From Rhodopirellula sp. SM50 (lineage in GTDB: Bacteria; Planctomycetota; Planctomycetia; Pirellulales; Pirellulaceae), in the NCBI RefSeq assembly GCF_002289565.1, contig NZ_NTFY01000046.1, forward strand, positions 1 through 52,406: a stretch of 52,406 nucleotides of DNA, written 5' to 3'. The notes below the pieces were generated by a model. That model did not search any database and had not been told where the DNA came from. It worked only from the letters and a program-made list of their open reading frames with translations. Below are positions 1 to 10,279 of this stretch, piece after piece. Both the position numbers and the translations under genes were made by a program. Each line of letters opens with the position of its first letter. Within the stretch, counting starts at the first letter, position 1.

Positions 1-3
1 GGA

Positions 4-164
4 GAGGGCAAAACGATGGGGCAAAACGATGGGGCAAAACGATGGGGCAAAACGATGGGGCAAAACGATGGGGCAAAACGATGGGGCAAAACGATGGGGC
101 AAAACGATCGGGGCAAAACGATCGGGGCAAAACGATCGGGGCAAAACGATCGGGGCAAAACGAT
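4..164. repeat. 13/14-bp tandem minisatellite (ggggcaaaacgat)
   Basis: Twelve head-to-tail copies of a short unit. The first (4-17) is degenerate, followed by seven perfect 13-bp copies of ggggcaaaacgat (18-108), then four perfect 14-bp copies with an extra c, cggggcaaaacgat (109-164). The block then decays into ggcagaacgat and ggggcagaatgat (about 175-201). The change from 13 to 14 bp in one clean step suggests two rounds of local expansion. Open frames across it are repeat translations, not genes. Confidence 0.95.
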
Positions 165-186
165 CGGGAGAGGATGGCAGAACGAT

Positions 187-335
187 TCGGGGCAGAATGA
201 TGACGTGCGGGAGGTGGAGAGCGCTTGACTGATGGTTCTGACTCCATCGTTTGGCTGCCAAGGTTTTTGCTGCTACGTGCCTCCCATCATTCTGCCCCGT
301 ATCATTCTGCCCCGTATCATTCTGCCTCCATCGCC
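187..335. repeat. Inverted counterpart of the minisatellite unit
   Basis: ggggcagaatgat at about 189-201 is the diverged direct form of the array unit. From about 287 to 330 the reverse complement atcattctgcccc appears in tandem (three copies, the last ending in ctgcctcc). The two arms face each other across about 85 bp and could form a long hairpin. No gene is visible between them. The rest of 335-470, up to the sulfatase stop, shows no gene or clear signal. Confidence 0.8.
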
Positions 336-470
336 TCGAACGATTTTTTCCTTGGCAGAAGAGCCGGCACCGCTAAGCGTAAGGCAGCAAGAAATCACGC
401 TGACGATGGTCGGATCAGCGATTGCAGGGTGAAAGTGATCACGTTGAAGCTAAAACCGCGTGAAAACTAA

Positions 471-2033
471 CTACTGGGCTTGGCGGTTGATCGGTTCGTC
501 GACGACGATGGATTTGGGGAAATCCGCCGCCTCATGGCCTCCACGATCATCCCACCGTTTGTTTTGGCTGTTGCCTTTGGGCTGGTTCATCGGGATGTCC
601 ATTCCGCCGGCGTCTCCGAGCATCGCGTACAGCTTGTTTTCCATTTCTTTGGCCACCGACTTGTAGTCGGGGTTGTTGATCAGGTTTTTGGTTTCACCCG
701 GGTCGGTCGTCAGGTCATACAGTTCGTCGACGTCCCAAAGGCCGTAATAGGTGATGTACTTGAAGCGATCACCCCGCAGTGCGAATTGCGTCGGTGACTG
801 TGGGAAATTTTTCTCCCAGTAGTAGACGTACAAGAAGTAGTCACGCCACGGGGAATCGGGATTGTTGGGAATGTCGAGGAAGCTTTCGCCGTCCATGTAC
901 GAGGGAGTCTGCAGGCCGGCGGCGTGAAGGATGGTGGGGCCGACATCGATGTTCCCGATCACGTTTTCGATCACTTTGCCGCCTTCAAACAGTTTCGGGC
1001 ATTGCATCATCATCGGGACGCGAATCGACGCTTCGTAGGAAACGCGTTTGTCGATCAAGCCGTGTTCGCCCCACATGAACCCGTTATCGCCCATGTAGAT
1101 GACCAGGGTATCGTCATGCACGCCCATGTCTTTGAGTTGTTGCATCACGCGGCCGACACTGTCGTCGACGGCCAAGATCGATTCGCAATAACGGCGGTAG
1201 AGATAATCCAATCCCTTATCGCTGTGGTAGGAAAAATCGATTCCGTGCCAACTGTTGCGTTGGTCGCGGACCCAGCGTGGGGCATCGTTTTCTGCTTTGA
1301 TGTTTTCACCGCGAGGAAGGAAGCTGAGATCGGCGTCGGCGTAGCGTCCCTGGTGTCGCTTGGCGGGCGTGAAGTTGGCGTGGACGGCCTTGTGCGACAG
1401 ATACAAAAAGAACGGTTCGTCACCATCGCGTTGCTTCAACCAGTCGACGGCATAGTCGGTCAGCTCGTCGGTGATGTAGCCTTTTTGCTTGACGCGTTTG
1501 CCATTCACGTTGAGCGTGTACTTCGGGCCGGGCGGAAGATAATTGCCCTGGCCGCGAAAGCTGATCCAGTGGTCGAAGCCGGGGCGCGGATCATCATGGG
1601 CGCCGCCCATGTGCCATTTCCCGATGAACGCGGTGTCGTAGCCCGCACGCTGCAGATACTGCGGAAAGAACAGCGTCCCGTCGGGGACCAGTCGATTGTT
1701 GTCGATCACACGGTGCTTGTGGGTGTACAGCCCCGTCAAGATGGAGGCTCGACTCGGCGAACACAAGCTGGTGGTGACGAAGGCGTTCTTCAGATGTGCA
1801 CCGTTGGAGGCCATTGCATCCAGGTGCGGGGTTTCCAGAAACGGATGCCCGGCAAAGCCCATCGCGTCAAAGCGATGATCGTCTGTCAAAATAAAGACGA
1901 CGTTGCGCGGTTTGACACCTTCCCGTTGGGGCGTCGCCGGCAGTTCGGCGGACCGTGCTTCAGGGTGCAACAAAAACAGAAACGCCAGCGCGGTGGAAAA
2001 CGCCAGCGTGAGAAAACGCGTCTGGAAGAACAT
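471..2033 (-). CDS. Exported type I sulfatase (formylglycine-dependent)
   Basis: A 520-residue arylsulfatase-family enzyme expected to hydrolyse sulfate esters, probably of algal polysaccharides, in the periplasm or outside the cell. An N-terminal signal peptide (hydrophobic core 5-22, ending near ARSA) precedes the alkaline-phosphatase-like fold. Visible active-site elements are the metal-binding DD at 51-52, the formylglycine motif CSPSR at 91-95 (Cys91 would be oxidised by a maturase not encoded here), GKWHMGG, and the second metal site MGDNG. The start is the ATG at 2031-2033; the reading frame continues upstream only into repeat sequence. Planctomycetes carry many such sulfatases, and the exact substrate cannot be read from sequence. 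It is followed at its 3' side by the minisatellite, and its promoter side holds a repeat cluster. Confidence 0.93.
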   Translation of the reverse strand: MFFQTRFLTLAFSTALAFLFLLHPEARSAELPATPQREGVKPRNVVFILTDDHRFDAMGFAGHPFLETPHLDAMASNGAHLKNAFVTTSLCSPSRASILTGLYTHKHRVIDNNRLVPDGTLFFPQYLQRAGYDTAFIGKWHMGGAHDDPRPGFDHWISFRGQGNYLPPGPKYTLNVNGKRVKQKGYITDELTDYAVDWLKQRDGDEPFFLYLSHKAVHANFTPAKRHQGRYADADLSFLPRGENIKAENDAPRWVRDQRNSWHGIDFSYHSDKGLDYLYRRYCESILAVDDSVGRVMQQLKDMGVHDDTLVIYMGDNGFMWGEHGLIDKRVSYEASIRVPMMMQCPKLFEGGKVIENVIGNIDVGPTILHAAGLQTPSYMDGESFLDIPNNPDSPWRDYFLYVYYWEKNFPQSPTQFALRGDRFKYITYYGLWDVDELYDLTTDPGETKNLINNPDYKSVAKEMENKLYAMLGDAGGMDIPMNQPKGNSQNKRWDDRGGHEAADFPKSIVVDEPINRQAQ

Positions 2034-2099
2034 CTTGGGGGTGGGCTCCGAATTCGGCGGGATAAGACAATCGAGAGCCCCGTAGTCTAAACCGAAAGT

Positions 2100-2608
2100 G
2101 GCGTAAGCTTCTAGCTTGCGTTTCGGAGATTCTGGCAGGTGGGCTGCTGGAGCAGCCGGGATTCGCAAGCTGGAAGCTTACGCCACTGGCTGCCGGGATT
2201 CGCAAGCTGGAAGCTTACCGGGCTGTTGATTTCATCAGCCGTTTGGCGCGAGCCTACGGGCCCAGGTGCGTTCTCTTCGTGCGACAGGCCCGTACGCTCG
2301 CGCGAAACGGCTGATCCCACGTGTGATCGGATTGAATCAACAGGCCGATACGCCACTGGCAGCTGGGATTCGCAAGCTGGAAGCTTACGCCACTGGCTGC
2401 CGGGATTCGCAAGCTGGAAGCTTACTGGGCTGATGATTTCATCAGCCGTTTGGCGCGAGCCTACGGGCCCTGGTGCGTTCTCTTCGTGCGACAGGCCCGT
2501 ACGCTCGCGCGAAACGGCTGATCCCACGTGTGATCGGATTGAATCAACAGGCCGATACGCCACTGGCAGCTGGAATTCGCAAGCTGGAAGCTTACGCCAC
2601 TTGGTTGG
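2100..2608. repeat. Two 207-bp tandem palindromic repeat units
   Basis: The gap between two minus-strand genes holds two near-identical 207-bp units (about 2181-2387 and 2388-2594), with a partial start of the same repeat before them (2100-2180). Each unit begins with cgcaagctggaagcttac elements and contains a long hairpin. One arm runs from atcagccgtttggcgcgag through acgggcc; the other is its complement, ending in cgaaacggctgat. The arms are about 30 nt around a 20-25 nt loop. The same core occurs singly near 18093, 24346 and 32610. Translated frames here are repeat artefacts. No gene is seen. Confidence 0.92.
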
Positions 2609-3643
2609 CTAGCGTGTCGGTCGGGTGGCGATGCGTTGGCCTTTGGGACGTAGCACGTAGACCTTCGGATCGTCGACCACAAACGTGGTGCTCCAACGCT
2701 GTCCGTCGTCGGCGCTGCAAACGTTGTAGAAAAACGTTCGGAAGCGTTCGGCGCGATAACCGTACGGGAACTGGCTGGTGATGTAGTCGTCTTCGGTCAA
2801 GTCATCGACTCCGGGCGAAGCATAGTAGTGCACCATTCCGTCGGGGGTGACGCTCATGCCCAGTGTCCACCAGCCGGTGGTCGTGATTTGGGGGCCGCGG
2901 AAGTCGCCGCCGCGTTGGTTGCCACGGATTCGCAGGTACGCGTAATCGTGGTCCTTACGGGTGGTGGACTTGCTTTCGAATTCAACGAACATCCCCGGCC
3001 AATAGACTTCGTTGCCCATTTCCTGGGTGGTGCGTTTGAAGATTCCGACGCCGACTTCCTTGTCGACCATCGCGGTGGTTTCCAACGCCAGTCGGAATCC
3101 GAAATGCGGACCGCTGCGGTTTTCCCAACTCTCCACCGGCGGCAGAAAGACTCGGGTCGTCACGCTGGGGACTTCGGCGATGTCGATCCGTCGTTTCAGC
3201 CGGTATTGGACGTTTGCGACGAAGTCATCTTGGTGCATGGTGCCGCTGGGCCGGCCGGGAATGCCGGTGAACTTGCTTCGCATCAACAGCGCTCCGGTGC
3301 TGCCGGGGATTCCGCCCGGTGGAGTCGCCACCCGTTTGACTTCGTCGGGATGCCCGCGTTTGATGCCTTCGTACCAGCGTCCGTTGGTGCTCCGTCCCAT
3401 CGGGCCGCGTTGATTTTCGTCAATGTCCTCGGTGCTCTTGGGGTTCCGCGGCACATAACCCCAATTGGGGTCCTCGAAGTCGTCCGAGACGCCAACGATT
3501 TCACTGCCGGTGCCGGGGACGACAGGACGCTGGGCGTTGACGTCGGTTCCTGAATTCGCCAGGCCTGCGAACAAGGTGACAGCGAGGCCTCGACCGCACC
3601 ATTTCGAAACGGCGGCGAAGGTTTGCTTGAGCGAGTTTGTCAT
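2609..3643 (-). CDS. Secreted hypothetical protein, probable beta-sandwich fold
   Basis: 344 residues that I cannot place in a named family. An N-terminal signal peptide is likely (basic start, hydrophobic stretch about 19-29, Ala-Gln near 37-38). The mature part is rich in aromatic residues, Gly and Thr in alternating beta-type patterns, for example around HFGFRLALETT and AYLRIRGNQRGG, like planctomycete secreted proteins with concanavalin-like jelly rolls. No catalytic motif is obvious. The ATG at 3641-3643 has a weak ggaaaaa upstream. It is divergent from the PSD1 gene at 3910 and on the same strand as the sulfatase, but about 570 bp of repeats separate the two, so a shared transcript is doubtful. 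A polysaccharide-binding or surface role is only a guess. Confidence 0.75.
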   Translation of the reverse strand: MTNSLKQTFAAVSKWCGRGLAVTLFAGLANSGTDVNAQRPVVPGTGSEIVGVSDDFEDPNWGYVPRNPKSTEDIDENQRGPMGRSTNGRWYEGIKRGHPDEVKRVATPPGGIPGSTGALLMRSKFTGIPGRPSGTMHQDDFVANVQYRLKRRIDIAEVPSVTTRVFLPPVESWENRSGPHFGFRLALETTAMVDKEVGVGIFKRTTQEMGNEVYWPGMFVEFESKSTTRKDHDYAYLRIRGNQRGGDFRGPQITTTGWWTLGMSVTPDGMVHYYASPGVDDLTEDDYITSQFPYGYRAERFRTFFYNVCSADDGQRWSTTFVVDDPKVYVLRPKGQRIATRPTR

Positions 3644-3909
3644 CGCTTTTTCCGTTGGTTTGGATCAAATCATCAGCGTGAAACAACGGAGATCGGCTAT
3701 CGCTGGGCGGGATGCAATGCAATGCACCCGCGCATGCGGTTGGACGACGGCCTTCCCCCTTGTCAAGATTGATCGGCAACCAATTGGAAGATCTGTAACG
3801 GTTTTCCCGATTTCACCGGTGACGCGGGGCGGTCCGCGCAAAGCTTGCTCGGCGTTGTGTGGTGGGCTAGGCTGGCTCAATTCCTTTCAAAACCTGGATC
3901 GAGATCTCG
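3644..3909. other. Divergent intergenic region
   Basis: 266 bp between two divergently transcribed genes. It must hold both promoters, but I see no convincing -35/-10 pair, operator palindrome or riboswitch. A gagatctc palindrome lies directly before the ATG of the downstream plus-strand gene. Confidence 0.4.
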
Positions 3910-6900
3910 ATGCGTCTGACATTCATGCTCCTTTTGGCCTGCGGTTTTAGTCCCCTCGCCATGGCCAAGACGATCTCGGAGGCGGAGCTGGAGTTCTTCG
4001 AGGCGAAGATTCGGCCGGTGTTGGTCGAGCATTGTTATCCGTGCCACAACTCCGTCGATTCGTCCGAGGGGGGATTGGTGATGGATCACCGCAAGGCGGT
4101 GCTGCGTGGCGGTGACGGAGGCGCGGTCGTCGTCGCAGGCGATCCGGATGCAAGTCGGCTGATCAAGGTGCTGCGTCACCAGATCGACGGGCTGGAGATG
4201 CCCGAGGGAGGGCCCAAGCTGGACGAATCCGTCGTTCGTGATTTTGAAAAATGGATTCGCATCGGGCTGCCCGATCCCCGCGACAAACCGCCGTCGGATG
4301 AGGAACTTCAAGCGTCACGTTCCTGGGCCGAAAAGTTGGAGCGGCGAAAACAGTGGTGGAGCTTCCAGCCCATCGTTTCAAATGACCCGCCCGCCGACGA
4401 AAACGACTCGCCCCATCCGATCGACCGCTTCATCAACCATGAACTGGAACGCAACCGGTTGCAGGCGTCTCCTGCTGCCGATGGTGCAACCCTGGTTCGT
4501 CGCTTGTTTGTGACGTTGACGGGCCTGCCGCCGTCAGCTGATCAGGCAACGAGCTGGACGCGACGGATCGATGATGCGTCGGATCGTCAGGCGGTCGTCG
4601 AGGAACTGATCGACCAGCTGTTGGAGAGCGACCAATTTGGTCCGCGGTGGGCGAGACATTGGATGGATTGGATTCGCTACGCCGAGTCCCACGGCAGCGA
4701 AGGCGATCCGCGGATTCAAAACGCCTGGCACTATCGCGACTATTTGATTCGCGCGCTCAACGCAGATGTTCCCTATGACCAGCTGCTGCGGGAACACGTC
4801 GCCGGCGACCTGTTGCCCGAACCGAGAATCAATCCGCAGCTAGGGATCAATGAGTCGATCGTCGGGACGGCACATTGGCGGATGGTGTTTCATGGATTCG
4901 CACCCACCGACGCCTTGGATGAAAAGGTTCGATTCATCGATGATCAAATCAATGTCTTTAGCAAAGCATTCTTGGGGCTGACGGTTTCCTGCGCCCGTTG
5001 TCACGATCACAAGTTTGATGCGATCAGCCAAGCCGATTACTACGCGTTGTTCGGTGTCCTGGCCTCGTGCAGACCAGGACGGCATGTGATCGACCTAAAG
5101 TCCAAACAAGAACTTCACCGCGAGACGCTGGCGGAACTGAAAACGCAGATCCGCGAATCGGTCGCGTCGCAGTGGCTGGTCGAGTCCAACGTCGCCACGG
5201 AGCGATTGTTGAATTCCGATTCGAAACCCGGCAAATCGGTCGGCTTGGTCAACGTCTTGCAGGGACTGCGCCAAAAGGTCTCCGCTGGAACACCCTTTCA
5301 AGCGGCCTGGACCGAGACGTTGGAGTCTCAATTGAATCATCAAAAGTTGTATGACGGGTTCTTGACGGAATCGGCAAGCGTGCAGTGGGACTTGGGAGAT
5401 CGTAGTACACGGTCCGATTGGTATTCGTCTGGCTTGGGGCTGCAGGGAGAAACTGCCGCGGGGCAGTTTTCGATTGACCTCGATGGGGACACTGTTTTGT
5501 CCGGCATCTATCCGGCGGGCGTCTACACGCACGGGCTGTCGTCCAAGCATCCCGGGCGGCTGACATCACCCGATTTTGAATTGAAAGACGGCCAGGCGAT
5601 TTGCGCCGAGGTGATCGGCGCCGGCGATGCCAGTGTGCGTTACGTGGTACAGGACTATCCGCGTAACGGAACCGTCTACCCGGTCACTCGACTCAACGGC
5701 GATTGGAGACTGCAGCGGTTCGATCTGTCGTATTGGAGCGGCGACGCAATTCATCTGGAGTTGGCGACCGCGATGGACGCGCCCTTGTTGACGTCCGACA
5801 AGCCTCGGTCGTGGTTCGGCGTGCGGCGGGTCGTCGTGACGGACAACGATCGCGAAGTTCCCAAGCCGGCATCGGAAGGGTTCTTGGCGTTGGTGGACCC
5901 CGGCGAGTCCGCGGACGCATCCGATGAAACCGAGCCCGTTGTGCCAGCCGATTGGTCGGAGTTGGAGTCGTTGTTGCTTTCGTCGATTCGACGTGCCGTG
6001 GTGGCATGGAAATCGGACTCGATGACGGACGCACAAGCGATTCTGCTGGACGATTGTCTACGGACCGGTGCGTTGCCGAATTCGTTGGATCGGCTTCCCG
6101 AGTTGAAAGCGTTGGTGGACCAGTACCGAAAGCTCGAAAACGAGATCCCGGTTCCGACTCGTGTTCCCGGCTTAGATGAATCCGAGGGAGTCGACCAGCC
6201 GCTGATGGTCCGCGGGAACCACAAGCAACTGGCGGATCCTGTGCCGAGACGATTTCTTGAAGTGATCGATGACCGCGCGTATCAATCGCCGATCAGCGGG
6301 CGTACGGAGTTGGCCGAGGATTTGTTGCGGGACGACAATCCGCTAACTCGGCGTGTGATCGTCAATCGCATTTGGCACCATCTGTTCGGCAAAGGGATTG
6401 TCTCCACGCCGGACAATTTTGGGCGTCTGGGGAATCCGCCCTCGCATCCCGAGTTGCTCGATTGGCTGGCGATTCGGTTCGCCAACGACGGGTGGTCGAT
6501 CAAGAAATTGATCCGGCTTGTCGTGACGTCGGATACCTGGCAACGCTCATCGATGCCGCAGTCGGGTGTCGAAAAAGCGGACCCGGAGAATGTGCTGTTG
6601 GCTCGAGCGAATGTGCGCCGGTTGGAGGCCGAAGCGATTCGGGACGCATTGTTGAGTGTTTCGGGGCGATTGGACGACCGGAAGTTCGGCGCGCCCGTCG
6701 GGGCCGCTGCCCCACGACGAAGCGTTTATGTTCGGGTGATCCGCAATGATTTGGATCCTTTCCTACGCGCCTTTGATTTTCCCGAACCGTTCAGCAGCGT
6801 CGGTCGGCGGGACGTGACGAATGTTCCCGCTCAGTCGCTGGCGATGATGAATGATGCCCAAACCGCCGACGTCGCCAATGATTGGGCAAGCCGAACCCTG

Positions 6901-7986
6901 GCGGAGGCAGCGTCTGAGGGCAACCGCAACGGGATCGCTCGCATGTTCCTTGAAGCGTTCGGTCGGCATCCGTCAGATGATGAAATCGCTCAATCGGAAA
7001 CGTTTTTGGACGAGATGCGATTGGTCGTTGCGAAGCGGAAACGACAGAGAACCGAGTTGCAACTGCAGATCAACCAAGTCGAATCGGCGATCGACGCGCG
7101 GTGGCAGATGGCCCGCGAGCGGCTGGACGACGAAGCCGAATCCGGCGGCCAGCAATCAACGATCGAGGTGCCTTCGCCGATTGGCCGTTGGGACTTCACG
7201 ACGGGGCTGAACGATCAGGTCGGTCGCGCGAACGTGACACTGAAGAATGGTGCGCGGCAAACCAAACAGGGATTGATCGTGACCGCTGGTGGCTATGCCT
7301 TGACCGATCCGATCGGCCTGCCGCTGTCGCAAAAGACGTTGGAGGTTTGGGTGAAGCTGAATGATTTGGACCAACGCGGCGGCGGAGCGATGACGCTGCA
7401 ATCCAAAAATGGCGTGTTGTTTGACGCGATCGTGTTCGCCGAGCGAGATCGCCGGCAGTGGCTCGCCGGCAGCAACAGCTTCCAACGCACCGAACCGTTT
7501 GGCGGCCCCGAAGAGTCGTCGGCCGATCGCCAACCGGTGCAGGTTGCGATCAGCTATGATGCGGACGGGCAGATCATCGGGTATCGCAACGGCCAGCCTT
7601 ATGGAAAATCGTATCGCAGTCGCGGACCACTGACGTTTGCCCCGGGCGAGTCCATCGTCGGGTTTGGGATCCGGCATCTGCCCGCGGGTGGGAATCGCTT
7701 GCTATCCGGCACGATCCTGCAGGCGAGGCTTTATGACTGTGCGTTGACGGCGGAACAGATCGCGGCATTGGCGTCGAATTCGGCATCCTTTGTTTCCGAA
7801 GAAGTCTTGCTGCAACAACTGACCAAAGCCGAACGACAAGCGATGCAACGGGATCGTGCGTCGTTGGAGGAGTTGAGCCGTCAATGGAAGTCGATTCCCG
7901 AATCCAAGCTTGGCGAGACGGGGCAGGCCTGGTCCGAGTTGGCTCGCGCGTTACTGTCGTTCCAGGAGTTTCTGTATGTTCGCTGA
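3910..7986 (+). CDS. Planctomycete cytochrome C / DUF1549 / DUF1553 (PSD1) giant with LamG-like domain
   Basis: 1358 residues. A signal peptide ends near ALA-MAK (19-20). Next come a PSCyt1-type haem domain with CYPCH at 42-46, a DUF1549 (PSCyt2) region from about 167 to 380 ending in a second haem-like motif CARCH at 361-365, a carbohydrate-binding-like beta region at about 480-650, DUF1553 (PSD1) at about 787-1020 with [13 protein letters not shown], a helical linker, and a LamG/concanavalin-like domain at about 1090-1285. The C-terminus is helical. Such proteins are common in Planctomycetes and almost always precede a DUF1501 gene; their reaction is unproven, though redox-linked polysaccharide breakdown has been suggested. 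The gene overlaps the DUF1501 start by 11 bp, which implies co-translation. The ATG at 3910 has no clear Shine-Dalgarno. Confidence 0.93.
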   Translation: MRLTFMLLLACGFSPLAMAKTISEAELEFFEAKIRPVLVEHCYPCHNSVDSSEGGLVMDHRKAVLRGGDGGAVVVAGDPDASRLIKVLRHQIDGLEMPEGGPKLDESVVRDFEKWIRIGLPDPRDKPPSDEELQASRSWAEKLERRKQWWSFQPIVSNDPPADENDSPHPIDRFINHELERNRLQASPAADGATLVRRLFVTLTGLPPSADQATSWTRRIDDASDRQAVVEELIDQLLESDQFGPRWARHWMDWIRYAESHGSEGDPRIQNAWHYRDYLIRALNADVPYDQLLREHVAGDLLPEPRINPQLGINESIVGTAHWRMVFHGFAPTDALDEKVRFIDDQINVFSKAFLGLTVSCARCHDHKFDAISQADYYALFGVLASCRPGRHVIDLKSKQELHRETLAELKTQIRESVASQWLVESNVATERLLNSDSKPGKSVGLVNVLQGLRQKVSAGTPFQAAWTETLESQLNHQKLYDGFLTESASVQWDLGDRSTRSDWYSSGLGLQGETAAGQFSIDLDGDTVLSGIYPAGVYTHGLSSKHPGRLTSPDFELKDGQAICAEVIGAGDASVRYVVQDYPRNGTVYPVTRLNGDWRLQRFDLSYWSGDAIHLELATAMDAPLLTSDKPRSWFGVRRVVVTDNDREVPKPASEGFLALVDPGESADASDETEPVVPADWSELESLLLSSIRRAVVAWKSDSMTDAQAILLDDCLRTGALPNSLDRLPELKALVDQYRKLENEIPVPTRVPGLDESEGVDQPLMVRGNHKQLADPVPRRFLEVIDDRAYQSPISGRTELAEDLLRDDNPLTRRVIVNRIWHHLFGKGIVSTPDNFGRLGNPPSHPELLDWLAIRFANDGWSIKKLIRLVVTSDTWQRSSMPQSGVEKADPENVLLARANVRRLEAEAIRDALLSVSGRLDDRKFGAPVGAAAPRRSVYVRVIRNDLDPFLRAFDFPEPFSSVGRRDVTNVPAQSLAMMNDAQTADVANDWASRTLAEAASEGNRNGIARMFLEAFGRHPSDDEIAQSETFLDEMRLVVAKRKRQRTELQLQINQVESAIDARWQMARERLDDEAESGGQQSTIEVPSPIGRWDFTTGLNDQVGRANVTLKNGARQTKQGLIVTAGGYALTDPIGLPLSQKTLEVWVKLNDLDQRGGGAMTLQSKNGVLFDAIVFAERDRRQWLAGSNSFQRTEPFGGPEESSADRQPVQVAISYDADGQIIGYRNGQPYGKSYRSRGPLTFAPGESIVGFGIRHLPAGGNRLLSGTILQARLYDCALTAEQIAALASNSASFVSEEVLLQQLTKAERQAMQRDRASLEELSRQWKSIPESKLGETGQAWSELARALLSFQEFLYVR

Positions 7987-9457
7987 CCATCGACTACACC
8001 CGCCCCTGCCAATGCGTCGCTCACGCAGACTGTTTCTGGAACGCTGTTCAACCGGATTCGGTGCCGCGGCGCTGACGGCGATGATGCAGGGCGACGGATG
8101 GGGAAACGCGGCAGGAGCGGCGCCGGAGGCGGTTTTGCCCGACGACGCGGCGCTGCGAACGTTTCACCACCCGCCCAAAGTCAAGCATGTGATTTTTTGT
8201 TACATGTCCGGCGGCGTGTCGCACGTGGATTCGTTTGATCCAAAACCCAAATTGGAAGCGTTTCACGGACAGCCGATGCCGGTCCAGGTGGAACGGACTC
8301 AGTTCAATCGAAACGGCAACGTGATGGCCAGCCCTTTCACGTTCAAACGGTCCGGCGAGTCGGGGTTGCCGATCAGCGACATGTTTCCCGAAATCGCGTC
8401 GGTGGCGGATGAGTTGGCCGTGGTGCGTTCGATGACGACACCGGTCAACGAGCACGCGCAGGGTAACTTTGTGATGCATTCGGGATTCCCCTTCATGGGG
8501 CATCCCAGTGCGGGGGCGTGGTGCTCGTACGGACTGGGCAGCGAGAATGAGAATCTGCCGGGCTTTGTCGTCTTGCAGAGTGGCAACGCGGTCGTGCCGC
8601 ACGGCGGGTTGAGTCTGTTCAGCAGCGGGTTTCTACCGGCACAACATCAGGGATCCGTCTTGAAAGCGGACCAGGCCGAAGCGATCCGCAACGTGCGTCC
8701 GAGAGGCTTGCGTGATGATCAACGTCGGCGAATGGAGTTTGCCAAATCGTTCGATCAACAGTTCTTGGACCAAGCCGGGGGCGACCCACAAGTTGAAGCG
8801 GCGATTGAAAATTATGAAACGGCGTTTCGGATGCAGACGTCCGTGCCGGAGTTGTGTGATATCTCTGACGAAAGCGAGTCGACGCGACGCCAATACGGGT
8901 TGGATTCCGGCGATCAAGAAAAAGCGGCTTATGCGCGTCAGTGTTTGCTGGCTCGACGGTTGGTCGAGCGCGGTGTCCGGTTCATCGAGCTGAGTTGTTT
9001 GACCAAAGGCATCGGTGCCGGTGGAGCGGCCAACCCGTGGGACCAACACGGTGATCTGGAGAACGGGCACCGGGCGATGGGATTTCAAGTCGACCAGCCG
9101 ATCGCTGCGTTGATCAAAGACTTGCGGGCCCGAGGATTGCTGGATGAGACGTTGATCGTGTGGGCGGGGGAATTTGGCCGCACGCCGTTTTCGCAAGGCA
9201 GCAACGGACGGGACCACAATCCGCAGGGATTCAGCGTTTGGCTGGCCGGCGGCGGGATCAAGGGCGGCACGTGGTACGGTGCAACCGATGAACTGGGCTA
9301 CCACGCGATCGAAAACAAGTGCACGGTCTATGACCTCTGGGCGACGGTGCTGCACCTGCTAGGCGTCGATCATGAGAAACTGACGTATCGTTACAGCGGA
9401 CGCGACATGCGGCTGACCGATGTCCATGGGAACGTCTTGACGGACATTCTCAGCTAA
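7976..9457 (+). CDS. DUF1501 Tat-exported protein
   Basis: 493 residues of the DUF1501 family, an alkaline-phosphatase-like fold of unproven activity and the constant partner of PSD1 proteins in Planctomycetes. The start chosen is the ATG at 7976, inside the end of the preceding gene, because AGGAG lies 7 nt upstream; an ATG at 8012 is possible. A twin-arginine-type leader (RRSRRLFL from residue 14) and a hydrophobic stretch indicate folded export. Visible family features are [17 protein letters not shown], a Pro-rich N-terminal part, [11 protein letters not shown] and GRDHNPQGF near the C-terminus, and a final [20 protein letters not shown]. The gene ends before a hairpin shared with the convergent gene at 9545. 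Confidence 0.94.
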   Translation: MFADHRLHPPLPMRRSRRLFLERCSTGFGAAALTAMMQGDGWGNAAGAAPEAVLPDDAALRTFHHPPKVKHVIFCYMSGGVSHVDSFDPKPKLEAFHGQPMPVQVERTQFNRNGNVMASPFTFKRSGESGLPISDMFPEIASVADELAVVRSMTTPVNEHAQGNFVMHSGFPFMGHPSAGAWCSYGLGSENENLPGFVVLQSGNAVVPHGGLSLFSSGFLPAQHQGSVLKADQAEAIRNVRPRGLRDDQRRRMEFAKSFDQQFLDQAGGDPQVEAAIENYETAFRMQTSVPELCDISDESESTRRQYGLDSGDQEKAAYARQCLLARRLVERGVRFIELSCLTKGIGAGGAANPWDQHGDLENGHRAMGFQVDQPIAALIKDLRARGLLDETLIVWAGEFGRTPFSQGSNGRDHNPQGFSVWLAGGGIKGGTWYGATDELGYHAIENKCTVYDLWATVLHLLGVDHEKLTYRYSGRDMRLTDVHGNVLTDILS

Positions 9458-9470
9458 GTTGTGCAGAGAA

Positions 9471-9526
9471 GTGGGATAGGCTTCCAGCCTGTCATCCAGC
9501 TTCGACAGGCTGGAAGCCTACCCCAC
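9471..9526. terminator. Hairpin between convergent genes (gataggcttccagcctgtc family), copy 1
   Basis: Arms of 23 nt (9471-9493 and 9504-9526; core ggcttccagcctgtc / gacaggctggaagcc) around a 10-nt loop, with one mismatched stretch (gata against tacc). It lies between the DUF1501 stop and the stop of the opposing gene, a position fitting a bidirectional terminator. Further copies are at 24451, 34165 and 46719. Confidence 0.75.
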
Positions 9527-9544
9527 TTATTTTCCGTGCGTTGC

Positions 9545-10279
9545 TTAGTTCCCGAACGTGCTTTGAATCAGCACCAGCATCTCGCCTTGGTTGTCGGACG
9601 GGTCGACGTCGAACATCCGTAGGAACAAACGTCCGGAAGCATCGGCCACAAAGTCGCCACCGTGTTTGACCACAAACGGCTTGGCGGTTTCCAGTTCGCT
9701 GGGTGACGATGCGATCACGCCGATCAGCGTCCCCAGTTTGATTCGGGAATCGCGGGGTCTCATCTTTTCGGGGATCTCAATTCCCTCCGGTCCGGTTTCC
9801 AACACCACTCTCCAGGTGCCTTTGACTTCGACGTGAACCGGCATGCCTTTGATCAACTGCGCCCCAGAATCTTGCCAGCCTCCGGTCGCCTCGACTTTGA
9901 TCACCTTGCGATCCTTCATCGACTGCATCTGCAGCATCCGCTTCACGCCCGCGTCGGCTTCGGGGTATTTGGGGACCAGACGCGCCATCGCCTCGAAGAC
10001 TTCGCGAGCCTTGTCGTACTGCTTTTTACGTTCGTATTCCCCGGCCAGTTTTTCCGCTTTGACGATGAACTCTTTGTGCAGCGAGAGCAATTCAGGGTCG
10101 CTGGGCAGATCCGGCTGATTCTTCGCGGCATCCTTCACCGCCTGGTCCATCCGCCGCTGCATCTGCTGTTGTTGCTGCTGGAATCGTTTCAGGTTCGGAT
10201 TTTGGGCGACGACGGTTTGCCGGCAGTCATTGGCCAGACAAACGGAGAGGACGACGAGGAGGAATGGGAGTCGATTCAT
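9545..10279 (-). CDS. Secreted protein with helical N-half and LecA-like C-terminal domain
   Basis: 244 residues. The chosen ATG (10277-10279) gives a good signal peptide: hydrophobic 5-17, cleavage near VVAQ. Residues 30-110 are a Gln-rich coiled-coil or TPR-like helical region (QQQQQQMQRRMDQA, then a pair of helices with REVFEAMARLVPKYPEA). The C-terminal part, about 125-244, runs W-DSG-L-KG-V-V-G-W through TLIGVIA to a final G-LFLR-F-D and is reminiscent of the PA-IL/LecA-like calcium lectin fold, in which a G-LIG-I turn and a late G-L-L-ND are typical. This resemblance is by eye only. It probably acts in the periplasm or at the cell surface. The function is unknown. Confidence 0.75.
   Translation of the reverse strand: MNRLPFLLVVLSVCLANDCRQTVVAQNPNLKRFQQQQQQMQRRMDQAVKDAAKNQPDLPSDPELLSLHKEFIVKAEKLAGEYERKKQYDKAREVFEAMARLVPKYPEADAGVKRMLQMQSMKDRKVIKVEATGGWQDSGAQLIKGMPVHVEVKGTWRVVLETGPEGIEIPEKMRPRDSRIKLGTLIGVIASSPSELETAKPFVVKHGGDFVADASGRLFLRMFDVDPSDNQGEMLVLIQSTFGN

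Noticed and set aside
1..170. CRISPR array
   Set aside because: The units are contiguous 13/14-mers without spacers; it is a minisatellite.
16..232. Short open frames of repeated Gly-Gln-Asn-Asp / Gly-Ala-Lys-Arg peptides
   Set aside because: Pure translation of the tandem repeat; no start context or gene-like composition.
924..2090. 388-codon plus-strand frame
   Set aside because: It lies antisense to the sulfatase, whose motifs and signal peptide are clear.
2111..2612. Frames of about 150 codons on both strands
   Set aside because: They repeat with the 207-bp DNA unit and are made of palindromic repeat sequence.
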